Origin: Bradyrhizobium sp. CB1650
GTDB taxonomy: Bacteria; Pseudomonadota; Alphaproteobacteria; Rhizobiales; Xanthobacteraceae
Length of the DNA: 64,000 nt
Reading direction: 5' to 3'
NCBI RefSeq assembly: GCF_029761915.1
Contig: NZ_CP121695.1
Span: 5,671,501 to 5,735,500, forward strand
Part shown: piece by piece, positions 43,225 through 51,169 of the stretch
Numbering within the stretch: the first letter of the stretch is position 1
Layout: every line of letters starts with the position of its first letter
The notes under the pieces: model-generated
Databases searched by the model: none
Seen by the model: the letters and a program-made list of their open reading frames with translations, nothing else
Told to the model about the DNA's origin: nothing
Made by a program: the position numbers and the translations under genes

Positions 43225-44457
43225 TCAACTGCGCACCAGCGCGCAGTTGCCTTCCTCGATGGGCCGGAACGCTTCCGCCGCGCTAAGCGTCGAGACCAGC
43301 TTGTAGACGTCTCCGCTCGACTTGCTGTCCGCGGGCTTCTTCACCTCGAAGAGATAGGCTGGGTGGATCTTGCGCCCATCCGCGCGGATCATGCCCTGAC
43401 CGAAACAATCATCGTCAGTCGGCATCTTCTTCATCAGTTCGACGACCTCGCGGCCGTTGCGCTTGGCTCGCTCGACGCCGAGTTCCTTCACGGCCTTGAG
43501 GTAGTGCAGCACGCAGGCGTAGTCTCCAGCCTGGCTCATGTTGGGATGGACGTTGGCCGCCAGGCGCGGCTTGACTCGATTCGCGAAAGCGCGGGTCCGC
43601 TCGTTCAGATCCCAATAGAAGGTCTCCGTCAGTGAGAGCCCCTTCGCGGTCGACAGGCCCATGCCGATGACATCGGTGACATAGCCAACCAGGGCGGCCA
43701 TGCGCGTGCCGCCGTGGTCGAGGCCGAACTCCTGCGCCTGCTTCAGGCAGTTGATCAGCTCGTTGCCCGAATTGGCAAAAGCGATCACATTTGCCCCGCT
43801 CGACTGTGCCTGCAGCAGAAACGACGAGAAGTCCGACGTGGCACCGAAGGGATAGCGTACCGATCCGAGCACCGTGCCGCCGGCCGCCTTGACGAATTTC
43901 GTCGCGTCCGCCTCCGCGGCGTGGCCGAAAGCGTAGTCGGCGGTGACGAAGAACCACTTCGAACCGCCGGTGCGCACCAGCGAGGTCGCGGTGGAGTGAG
44001 CGAGGCACCAGGAGTCCCATGACCAGTGCACGAGGTTTGCACTGCAGCTCTTTCCGGTCAGGTCAGACGAGCCGGCGGTGGTGATCAGAGCGACTTTGTT
44101 CTTGTCCTCGATCAGGTATTTCGCGCCAAGCGCGATCGAGCTGTTGCCGACATTCTCGATGACATCGACGCCGTCCTGGTCGAACCATTTACGGATGATC
44201 GCGAGCCCGACATCGGCCTTGTTCTGATGGTCGGCGACCAGGATCTCCACCCTGACGGACGGATTGGCCTCCATGAACTCGGCTGCGGCCTGTCGGGCGC
44301 AGGCGACGGTTGTCGGGCCTGACACATCGCGATAGATGCCGGACATATCGGTGATGACGCCGATGCGAATGGTGTTGTCGGATTGCGCCCGCGCCAGCCG
44401 CGGCGCCAGCGTTGCCGCGAGACCTGCACCGACAAGACCGCGTCGGGTGATATTCAT
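43225..44457 (-). CDS. Branched-chain-amino-acid-type (Liv) binding protein without own permease genes
   Basis: This is a 410-residue Peripla_BP_6 protein. ITRRGLVGAGLAATL is a twin-arginine-like signal ending LARAQ. The mature part starts NTIRIGVITDMSGIYRD, and VADHQNKADVG and WFFVTADYAFGHAAEADA are typical of the family. In alphaproteobacteria many such proteins bind aromatic or cyclic acids, not amino acids. No Liv permease or ATPase gene adjoins it; the Liv system at 52510-55907 may serve it. It is flanked by NIPSNAP and flavoprotein genes on the same strand. Confidence 0.87.
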   Translation of the reverse strand: MNITRRGLVGAGLAATLAPRLARAQSDNTIRIGVITDMSGIYRDVSGPTTVACARQAAAEFMEANPSVRVEILVADHQNKADVGLAIIRKWFDQDGVDVIENVGNSSIALGAKYLIEDKNKVALITTAGSSDLTGKSCSANLVHWSWDSWCLAHSTATSLVRTGGSKWFFVTADYAFGHAAEADATKFVKAAGGTVLGSVRYPFGATSDFSSFLLQAQSSGANVIAFANSGNELINCLKQAQEFGLDHGGTRMAALVGYVTDVIGMGLSTAKGLSLTETFYWDLNERTRAFANRVKPRLAANVHPNMSQAGDYACVLHYLKAVKELGVERAKRNGREVVELMKKMPTDDDCFGQGMIRADGRKIHPAYLFEVKKPADSKSSGDVYKLVSTLSAAEAFRPIEEGNCALVRS

Positions 44458-44525
44458 GTCGCTTCTCCCTCAATGCCCCGCCGTGTCGACGCGGGGTTTC
44501 GTTGGTCCAGACGGACGATGCGCGT

Positions 44526-46229
44526 TCAGGCTTGCTGGCCGGCCAGATGACGGCCGGTGATGTAGCCGAAGGTCATGATTGGACCGAGCGTGATGCCGGC
44601 GCCGGGATAGTTGCCGCCCATGATCGAGGCCCGATCGTTGCCGACGGCGTATAGTCCGCCGATCGCCGTGCCGTCATGGCGGACCACGCGGCCGACCACG
44701 TCGGTGGTCAGTCCATCGAAGGTGCCGAGATCGCCCATGATGATCTTCAGCGCGTAATAGGGCCCGGCGGCAATCGGAGCGACATTTGGATTGGGCTTGT
44801 GCTCGGCATCGCCCAGATAGCGATTGAAGGCCGTGCTTCCGCGCTTGAACGCGGCGTCCTCTCCGTGAACCGCCCCTTGGTTGTACTCGCGAACCGTTCC
44901 TTCCAGGCCGTCAGAGTCGATGCCCGCATTCGCTGCGAGCTCGCGCAGCGTCGCCCCGCGGGTCAGATAGCCGTTGCGCACGAAGATGCCGACCGGCACC
45001 GGCGCCGGCTTGGCGTAGCCAAGACCGTATTTCCGGATCGTCGCGTGATCGCAGATCAGCCAGGCCGCGGTCTCCCTGCCGCCGGCGCCGTCGGCAATCA
45101 TGGCAGCGCCAACGTCGTGGTAGGATTCCGACTCGTTGGTAAAGCGGCGCCCTTGCCGGTTCACCGCGATCACGCCGGGCTTGTAGCGGTCCACGAGATG
45201 CGGAAATGCGCCGGTGCGGCTGCCGAGCGGCACGCGCGACACCGGCATCCAGGCAGCAGCGTTCGAAAAGCGGATATCGCAGTTGCCGCCGACCTGCTCC
45301 GCCATGTGGATTCCGTCGCCGGTGTTGGTTTCGGGCGTCGGTGACAGGTGTTCGCCGCCTCGGACAAGGTGCGGATAGGCGCGGGCGATCCGCGCACGAT
45401 CATGAGGAAATCCGCCGCTCGCCAGCACCACCGCGCAGCGTGCCGTGATCCGGAACTCGCCATTCTCGTCGCGCACGACGGCGCCCGTGATGGCGCCGTT
45501 CCGGCTGACCAGCCGCTGCGCCGGCGTTCCCGTGAGCAACGGGATGCCGAGGTCGAACACGGTCTTGGCAAGACGCGCCGCCAATGCGTTGCCGCTGGTG
45601 ATCTTGACGCCCCGGCGATAGAGCGCGAGATCCTTGACGTGACTGGCAAGGCGTTTGGCCACGTAGATCGCGGACTTGAGCGAGCTCGTCACGCGGAAGA
45701 AGTGCTTCAATTCGTCGTTGGACGAGTTGAACATCATCCCGATGAAGGTGATGGTCTCGAGCGGTGGCCGCAGCCTGCGGATCTCCTCGCCGAGCGCACG
45801 GGCATCATAAGGTGCGGCAGTGACCGAGCGGCCCAGCGCCGCGCCCCCCTTCACATCCGGGTGATAGTCGGGATAGGCGGACAAAACGAATTTTGCTTCG
45901 GTCTCCCGCTCGAAGAAGTCGAGCATGCGCGGGCCGACATCGAGAAAGGCGTCGATCGCCGCGTCGTCGAAATGATTGCCTGTCTCATGCTTCAGGTAAG
46001 TGCGCGCTGCCTCGCGGCTATCCGACACGCCCGCATTGCGGGCATGGCTGTTGCCGGGAATCCAGAGCACGCCACCGGAGAACGCGGTGGTGCCGCCGAA
46101 ATAGCGATCCTTCTCGATGATGATGACGTCGAGACCGGATTTCCGGGCCGTGATCGCGGTGGACAATCCTCCGGCGCCGGAACCGACGATCAGCACGTCG
46201 CACGACAGATCACGCTGCTGTCCCGGCAT
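44526..46229 (-). CDS. FAD-dependent oxidoreductase, 3-ketosteroid-delta1-dehydrogenase/fumarate-reductase-like
   Basis: The 567-residue flavoprotein of the FAD_binding_2 family binds FAD through VLIVGSGAGGLSTAITARKSG and GGTTAFSGGVLWIPGN. The C-terminal YPGAGITLGPIMTFGYI segment is conserved in 3-ketosteroid dehydrogenases, where nearby residues bind the 3-keto group. The ATG at 46229 is chosen because it directly precedes the FAD motif. Similar proteins are encoded at 56739 and 58485. It likely introduces or reduces a ring double bond in a cyclic ketone; the substrate is unknown. It is divergent from araC with a palindrome in between. Confidence 0.85.
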   Translation of the reverse strand: MPGQQRDLSCDVLIVGSGAGGLSTAITARKSGLDVIIIEKDRYFGGTTAFSGGVLWIPGNSHARNAGVSDSREAARTYLKHETGNHFDDAAIDAFLDVGPRMLDFFERETEAKFVLSAYPDYHPDVKGGAALGRSVTAAPYDARALGEEIRRLRPPLETITFIGMMFNSSNDELKHFFRVTSSLKSAIYVAKRLASHVKDLALYRRGVKITSGNALAARLAKTVFDLGIPLLTGTPAQRLVSRNGAITGAVVRDENGEFRITARCAVVLASGGFPHDRARIARAYPHLVRGGEHLSPTPETNTGDGIHMAEQVGGNCDIRFSNAAAWMPVSRVPLGSRTGAFPHLVDRYKPGVIAVNRQGRRFTNESESYHDVGAAMIADGAGGRETAAWLICDHATIRKYGLGYAKPAPVPVGIFVRNGYLTRGATLRELAANAGIDSDGLEGTVREYNQGAVHGEDAAFKRGSTAFNRYLGDAEHKPNPNVAPIAAGPYYALKIIMGDLGTFDGLTTDVVGRVVRHDGTAIGGLYAVGNDRASIMGGNYPGAGITLGPIMTFGYITGRHLAGQQA

Positions 46230-46343
46230 TGGCGTCCTCCCTCGTGGCTGTCGCGCCATCCCGTTGATGCGTCGGGTCGTGCGCAAGCATCATCTGGATA
46301 GCGGCGGACGCGGCTGCCGCCAATGGACGAAACTCCCTTTGTA

Positions 46344-46364
46344 TTGTACTTTCCATAAGTACAA
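46344..46364. promoter_or_regulatory. Perfect inverted repeat between flavoprotein and AraC-family genes
   Basis: TTGTACTT (46344-46351) and AAGTACAA (46357-46364) form a perfect 8-bp inverted repeat with a 5-base spacer, in the 183-bp divergent gap. A symmetrical site like this suits a dimeric repressor or activator that controls both directions. AraC proteins more often use direct repeats, so another regulator may bind here. Confidence 0.5.
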
Positions 46365-46412
46365 CGCCGCGAGCATCCCTCCCAGTCGGACGCTGCCGAG
46401 GAAACCGCTTCG

Positions 46413-47300
46413 ATGATCCCGCACTATTTTTTGTACGAGGAAGCTGCCCCGAAGGTCGAGCCGTCATTCCTCCATATCGAGCCGATTCCGGTGCGCAGCG
46501 GTCGCCACGATTGGACAATCCGGACGCACACGCACCCCGATCATCACCAGATCCTGGTGGTCAGCAAAGGCGGCGGCGCCATCGAGGTCGAAGGCGTCGC
46601 CTGGGTGGTGTCGCCACCGTCGCTGGTGATCATCCCGGCCCTCACGATCCACGCCATTCGTTTCAAGCCCAATACCGACGGCTATGTCATCACAGTGGCC
46701 CCGCCCTTCCTGCAATCCGCGCTCGACCACGACGCCGATCTCGTCGAGGGCTTTCGCGTACCCGTCCACTTTCTCCCGCAGCAAATCGGAGACGATATCG
46801 ACCTTATCGGCCTGTTCGCCTCGCTCGAGCATGAATTCGTCTGGTCGGCTCCGGGCCGGCGCACGGCAATCAAAGCCTATCTGCAGCTTCTCGCGGTAAC
46901 CGTCCGCCGGCTACGCGAGCAGGAGCGCAGCCGCCCTGTGTCCAGCGCGCGCGATGCCGACACGGTGATGCGCTTTCGCGAACTGATCGAACGATACTAT
47001 CGCAATCATCCGCCGCTCGATTTCTACGCGCGCAAGCTCGGCGTGACGGCGGCACGCCTCAATGCCTGTTGCCGCGTCACGACGGGCAAGCCATCGCTGG
47101 CGCTGATCAATGACCGGCTGCTCACCGAGGCCAAACGCAACCTGCTCTATTCCGACATGAGCGTAAGCGAGATCGGTGCAGCGCTCGGCTATGCCGATCC
47201 GGCGTACTTCAACAGGTTCTTTTCCCGTAATGTCGGCCTGTCGCCCGGACGCTTCCGCGACCGGCTGCTGCCGGGCGAGATTCGCATGGTCGCCGGCTGA
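46413..47300 (+). CDS. AraC-family regulator, HpaA/PobR-like
   Basis: The 295-residue regulator has an N-terminal cupin domain (HTHPDHHQILVVSKGGGAIE, PPSLVIIPALTIHAI) and a C-terminal AraC helix-turn-helix pair (RKLGVTAARLNACCR, DMSVSEIGAALGYADPAYFNRFF, SPGRFR). The overall architecture resembles HpaA/PobR activators of 4-hydroxyphenylacetate or 4-hydroxybenzoate catabolism. It faces the flavoprotein operon (44526-46229 and beyond), which it probably activates. This resemblance supports an aromatic or hydroaromatic substrate but does not prove it. Confidence 0.87.
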   Translation: MIPHYFLYEEAAPKVEPSFLHIEPIPVRSGRHDWTIRTHTHPDHHQILVVSKGGGAIEVEGVAWVVSPPSLVIIPALTIHAIRFKPNTDGYVITVAPPFLQSALDHDADLVEGFRVPVHFLPQQIGDDIDLIGLFASLEHEFVWSAPGRRTAIKAYLQLLAVTVRRLREQERSRPVSSARDADTVMRFRELIERYYRNHPPLDFYARKLGVTAARLNACCRVTTGKPSLALINDRLLTEAKRNLLYSDMSVSEIGAALGYADPAYFNRFFSRNVGLSPGRFRDRLLPGEIRMVAG

Positions 47301-47333
47301 AGCGCTCCCGGGCAAGCTGAAGTGCAGGCTCAG

Positions 47334-48155
47334 CTATCGCGCGAAGGCTAGTCCCTGCCGCTGTAGCGCTGCGGCGCCCGCGCCGAGATCCTGAAGCGGC
47401 CGCTCCGAGAGAATTTCGAGAACGATCCTGCCCCCATAGGCACGCTGTCGCAGCTCTGCCGCGATAGCGGCGAAGTCGATCTCGCCGGTGCCGATCGGAT
47501 CGTGTCGCCATTGTCCTTTTGGACTGTCGGACAGATGAACGATACCGAGACGCGGCCACAGGGTCTTGAGACCCTCGACCGGATCCTCACCGATCGCCAT
47601 GGCGTTTGCGACATCGTAGATCACCGGCATGTCGGTGTAGCCTTCGGCGTCGAGGAATCGAACGATGTCGCCGGCGCTGGCGAGAAGCCCCTGCGGATGG
47701 TTTTCGAGGATGATCGGCACGCCGGCGCGCGTCGCCTTATCGTGAATCCGGGCGAAGGCCTCGCGAAAGCTGACCATCAGCCGGTCATTGGCCTTGGCGA
47801 GGAGCGCATGCCGGCGTCCCGAGCCGACGCAGATCCAGCGCGCACCGAGCTCGGCCGCCCGGTCGATCGTCGCGGCATAGGACGCGACGGCGAAATCGAC
47901 GACATGCGAGGCCGGGCTCGCAAGATTGATATCGCTGCTGGCGAGATCGAGCGCCAGCAGCGACAGGCCATGACGCCCCACCAGCGTGCGGATGCGTTGC
48001 GTGCGCGCTGCATCCTGCTCCCATGGATCGAAGTGCGGCGGCGTCGCCATCAACTGAATGGCGCGATAGCCGTGCGCGGCGAGCCGCTCGACGGCTTCCT
48101 CTGCGCGACAATCCCACGCGAATCCGAAGGTATGGGCACCGAGCACCGGCAGCAT
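47334..48155 (-). CDS. TIM-barrel sugar phosphate isomerase/epimerase family protein
   Basis: This is a 273-residue AP_endonuc_2 (xylose-isomerase-like TIM barrel) protein. Metal-ligand candidates in the expected order are Glu in ILENHPQG, Asp in VIYDVANA, His in IVHLSDSP and Glu in IVLEIL. The family includes hexulose-phosphate epimerases, inosose dehydratase and 3-dehydroshikimate dehydratase, so the reaction is open. The ATG at 48155 overlaps the epimerase stop (GTGATG); a GTG at 48158 is also possible. It is in the same orientation as the epimerase and IclR genes. Confidence 0.84.
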   Translation of the reverse strand: MLPVLGAHTFGFAWDCRAEEAVERLAAHGYRAIQLMATPPHFDPWEQDAARTQRIRTLVGRHGLSLLALDLASSDINLASPASHVVDFAVASYAATIDRAAELGARWICVGSGRRHALLAKANDRLMVSFREAFARIHDKATRAGVPIILENHPQGLLASAGDIVRFLDAEGYTDMPVIYDVANAMAIGEDPVEGLKTLWPRLGIVHLSDSPKGQWRHDPIGTGEIDFAAIAAELRQRAYGGRIVLEILSERPLQDLGAGAAALQRQGLAFAR

Positions 48156-49048
48156 CACGGGTTCGTCCGATAGAGCTCGATCGTGCGGCGAATGCCGTCA
48201 CGCAGCGACGTGGCAGGCAGATCGGGGAATACGCGGCGCAACTCGCCTTCGCCGATATCTTCGGCAAAGGGCAGCACGGGTCCTTCGATGCCGATGCGCG
48301 CATCGGGTATGACGGCCCTGACGGCTGCCACGACCTCGTCGTTCGAAACCACCTCGCCCGGAAGGTTGAAGACATGGGCCCCGTCGGGTTCGCGCCGCAG
48401 GGCTGCCTCGTAGGCAGCGACCACGTCATCGACAAAGACGAGACCGGCAGTGCCGACATAGGGAATGACATAGGCCTCGCGACGCGCCGCCGCGCGGCAT
48501 GCGAGCGAGGGACCTGCGGTCAATCCGGTTTCCCGACCAAAACCATAAACGATATAGGGCCGGAAGCCGACGCTGGCGATCCGATGATCCTCCCAGTAGG
48601 CCCGTGCGCTACCCTCGCAGGCGAGCTTGAACGTGCCATAGTGCGTGATGGGAAGCGGCGTTGTGTCGTCATCGGGGCCGTAGACCCCGGCGCTGGATGT
48701 AAAGACGATGCGCTTGATGCCGAGTGCCAGCGCGGCATTGAAGACGTTCAACGTGCCGACAAGGTTGATCATCGCGCCGCGCACGGGATCGGCCTTGCAT
48801 GCCGGCGTCAGCACACCGGCCAGATGGACAATTCCATCGCAGCCATCGGCAACGGCGCGCACCACATCTGTCTCGGTGATATCGCCGATGCGCCACTCCA
48901 CCGAAGCGGCGGCAGTCCCGACGATCCTGTTGAATTGCGCCGTGCACCCGATCGGCTCGAGCACGCGAATCTGATGGCCGCGGCCGGCCAACCGACGCGC
49001 CAGCCACGCTCCGATGAAGCCGCCGCCGCCCGTGATCAGAATTCGCAT
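48155..49048 (-). CDS. NAD-dependent epimerase/dehydratase (extended SDR)
   Basis: The 297-residue extended SDR starts at the ATG at 49048 (MRILITGGGGFIGAWL). The glycine-rich NAD loop is intact, the catalytic Ser is in FTSSAGVYGPD, and Tyr/Lys are in HYGTFKLA. FVDDVVAAYEAAL follows in the C-terminal substrate domain. These enzymes epimerise or dehydrate nucleotide sugars or oxidise hydroxyl groups; here the neighbours favour a small-molecule catabolic role. Its end overlaps the next gene, and 22 bp separate it from iclR. Confidence 0.85.
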   Translation of the reverse strand: MRILITGGGGFIGAWLARRLAGRGHQIRVLEPIGCTAQFNRIVGTAAASVEWRIGDITETDVVRAVADGCDGIVHLAGVLTPACKADPVRGAMINLVGTLNVFNAALALGIKRIVFTSSAGVYGPDDDTTPLPITHYGTFKLACEGSARAYWEDHRIASVGFRPYIVYGFGRETGLTAGPSLACRAAARREAYVIPYVGTAGLVFVDDVVAAYEAALRREPDGAHVFNLPGEVVSNDEVVAAVRAVIPDARIGIEGPVLPFAEDIGEGELRRVFPDLPATSLRDGIRRTIELYRTNP

Positions 49049-49070
49049 GATCCAGGTCTCCACAGATCGA

Positions 49071-49943
49071 TCAGGACGCATCCGCGCCGAAAAAGCTTCC
49101 GCCCGGCCGAACTGCACGCCCTTGAAGGCCGGGCGACGCGAGCGTCGCCATCGAGAGCTCCTGTGCGGTCTGTAACAGCGCCGGCGCCAGTTCCAGCATC
49201 CGCTCCTCGGTCAGTCGGATATGAGGACCGGCAATGACGACTGCGCCGGTCACTTCCTTCGTGTTGGGGTGACGTATCGGAGCTGCCGTCGCGTTCATCC
49301 AGGGTGTGTAGGTCTGCATGCAGACGCTGACCCCGCGCTTGCGGGTCTGACGCAGATATTTCTGCAGCGCTGGCCAGCTCTCCGGCGCGCGCGGGCCGTA
49401 GTCCTTGCGCAGTCCAAAGCCTTGCTTCTCGACCAGGGCGCGCGCCTCCTCGTCATCGAGACATGACAGCCAGGCGTGCCCGCTGGCCGAGCAGGACAGC
49501 CGGCCAACCTGCCCCATGTCCGGATCATAGCGAAGGCCCGCAGGCGAACCTTGCGCCTTGGCGATCCAGACCAGCTCACGGCCGTCGATCATCGCAAGGC
49601 GCACGAGCTCGCCGCTCTCACGTGCCAAACGATCGAGCAGCGGCTGCGCGAAATCGGTGATGCCGCTGCCGGCGAGGAAGGTGAAGGCCAGCGAAGCTAT
49701 CTTCGCGGTGAGCTGATATGCGCCCTGCTCGCGCTCCTGCTTGACGTAACCGTGCTCGGTGAGGCTCGCGAGCACGCGATGCGTGGCGCTGCGCGGGATG
49801 CGCAGCGAATCGGCGATCTCGAACAGCAACATGCCACGGGCGTTGGCGGCGAGAAGCTCGAGCACACCGAGCGTGCGCTCCAACAGGCCGCTCGGTGCCT
49901 CGACCGGCTCCGAATTTTTCAGCATGAGGGCATCCTGGTTCAC
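49071..49943 (-). CDS. IclR-family transcriptional regulator, GTG start
   Basis: The 290-residue regulator has an N-terminal winged helix (RTLGVLELLAANARG, LFEIADSLRIPRSATHRVLASL) and a C-terminal IclR effector domain (LDRLARESGELVRLAMIDG, LSCSASGHAWLS). The GTG at 49943 follows GGAGG by 7 bases, and its first bases overlap the Gfo/Idh stop (GTGA). Many IclR proteins control aromatic or quinate-type catabolism. Two tandem palindromes at 51045-51094 are its likely binding sites. Confidence 0.9.
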   Translation of the reverse strand: MNQDALMLKNSEPVEAPSGLLERTLGVLELLAANARGMLLFEIADSLRIPRSATHRVLASLTEHGYVKQEREQGAYQLTAKIASLAFTFLAGSGITDFAQPLLDRLARESGELVRLAMIDGRELVWIAKAQGSPAGLRYDPDMGQVGRLSCSASGHAWLSCLDDEEARALVEKQGFGLRKDYGPRAPESWPALQKYLRQTRKRGVSVCMQTYTPWMNATAAPIRHPNTKEVTGAVVIAGPHIRLTEERMLELAPALLQTAQELSMATLASPGLQGRAVRPGGSFFGADAS

Positions 49944-50995
49944 GATTCCGCCTCCTGATCAGGCCTCACTATCTGTCCGGTTTTGGTAGCTTTGTGAACA
50001 GCCAATGTGGCCTGCAAAGTCAGCATGCCATCGCGCGCGCTAATCAGCGCCGATTCCTCTCCGCGCGCGACACGCACGAGATGCTCGAGCTGCGCGCGGT
50101 AGGGATTTCCGCGCTCGATACAAATGCTCTCGCGCCCTATCGGTGCAAACCAGCTTTTCGTGGACGTATAGCGCCAGTGGTCGAGCGTCGGCAGGGCGAG
50201 CGAGCCCTCGGTTCCGCTGATGAAATGCGTTTGCACCGCGGCCGGTTGCGGTGGATAATTCGGGCTCTCGCCACTGGCAAGATCCCAGCTCCACGGCGCG
50301 GCAGCGGTGTCGCTGAGATTCAAGGTCACCAAGGCGCCATTGACGAGACGGAGCAGAACGACCGCGCTGTCCTCGACGGCGAATCCACGCACCGCGTTTG
50401 AGGCGATCGCCTGGACCGAAGCGATCTCGCCGCACAAATGGCGGATCAGATCGATCTCGTGAATGAGGTTGATCAGGATCGGCCCACCGCCGGGTTCGCG
50501 TCGCCACGCCATCTCGAAATAGTCGGCGGGCTTGTAGAAAGTGGAGAGCACGGAAGCGTTGGTGAGGCGCCCCAGCGCACCTTCACCGATGATCGCCCGT
50601 GCCTTCCGAATGATCGGATTGTGCCGTCGATGATGCCCGACGAGAACGGGCACACCGGCGCGCTCTGACGCTGTCGCGATCGCGGCCGCGTCGGCGAGCG
50701 TGCTTGCGATCGGCTTTTCGACCAGCGGCACAATGCCGCGCTCGATGCAGGCGACTGCGACCTCGCGGTGGGTCGCGTTCGGCGTCGCGATGATCGCGAC
50801 ATCCGGCTTCACACCATCCAGAAGATCGCGCGGTTCGGCGAACCAGCGCACGCCGAGACTCTCCGCATAAGCCCTTCCCTTCGCAACGGGTTCGGCAATT
50901 GCCGCAAGCCTGCAAGTGTCCGACCGGCGGATCGTTTCGACATGCGCCCGGCCGATTGCGCCGGCTCCGATTACCGCCACGGTGGCCATGGTCAT
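49940..50995 (-). CDS. Gfo/Idh/MocA-family oxidoreductase
   Basis: This is a 351-residue NAD(P)-dependent oxidoreductase. The N-terminal Rossmann motif is VAVIGAGAIGRAHVETI, the family lysine is in EKPIAST and the conserved HEIDLIRHL lies in the C-terminal domain. The ATG at 50995 (MTMATVAVIG) is about 9 bases after GGGGAG. Members act on inositol, glucose or other cyclic polyols and sugars. It is transcribed divergently from the Liv-type transporter operon and with iclR, so all three share the palindromic control region. Confidence 0.88.
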   Translation of the reverse strand: MTMATVAVIGAGAIGRAHVETIRRSDTCRLAAIAEPVAKGRAYAESLGVRWFAEPRDLLDGVKPDVAIIATPNATHREVAVACIERGIVPLVEKPIASTLADAAAIATASERAGVPVLVGHHRRHNPIIRKARAIIGEGALGRLTNASVLSTFYKPADYFEMAWRREPGGGPILINLIHEIDLIRHLCGEIASVQAIASNAVRGFAVEDSAVVLLRLVNGALVTLNLSDTAAAPWSWDLASGESPNYPPQPAAVQTHFISGTEGSLALPTLDHWRYTSTKSWFAPIGRESICIERGNPYRAQLEHLVRVARGEESALISARDGMLTLQATLAVHKATKTGQIVRPDQEAES

Positions 50996-51044
50996 TCCGT
51001 GTTCTCCCCTCGATCGCAGGAGTTCTAACATGCGCCCTCTGAAA

Positions 51045-51094
51045 TTGGAATTGGATTCCAATTATTAGATTTGGATATTGGAATCCGATTCCAG
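51045..51094. promoter_or_regulatory. Two tandem palindromes in the Gfo-Idh/Liv divergent promoter (IclR-type operators)
   Basis: TTGGAATTGGATTCCAA (51045-51061) and TTGGAATCCGATTCCAG (51078-51094) are two copies of TTGGAAT-N3-ATTCCAA, with one end mismatch in the second copy. Their centres are 33 bp apart, about three helical turns, so bound dimers would lie on one face. The half-sites resemble the E. coli IclR site (TGGAAAT-N-ATTTCCA). They lie midway between the divergent genes, with iclR in the minus-strand operon. Confidence 0.72.
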
Positions 51095-51169
51095 TCATGC
51101 TAGAGGGCGCCACAAGAGCCGCACGTACGGCCTGCCAGCCACGACTGGCTCATGTCAGGGAGGATCGAA

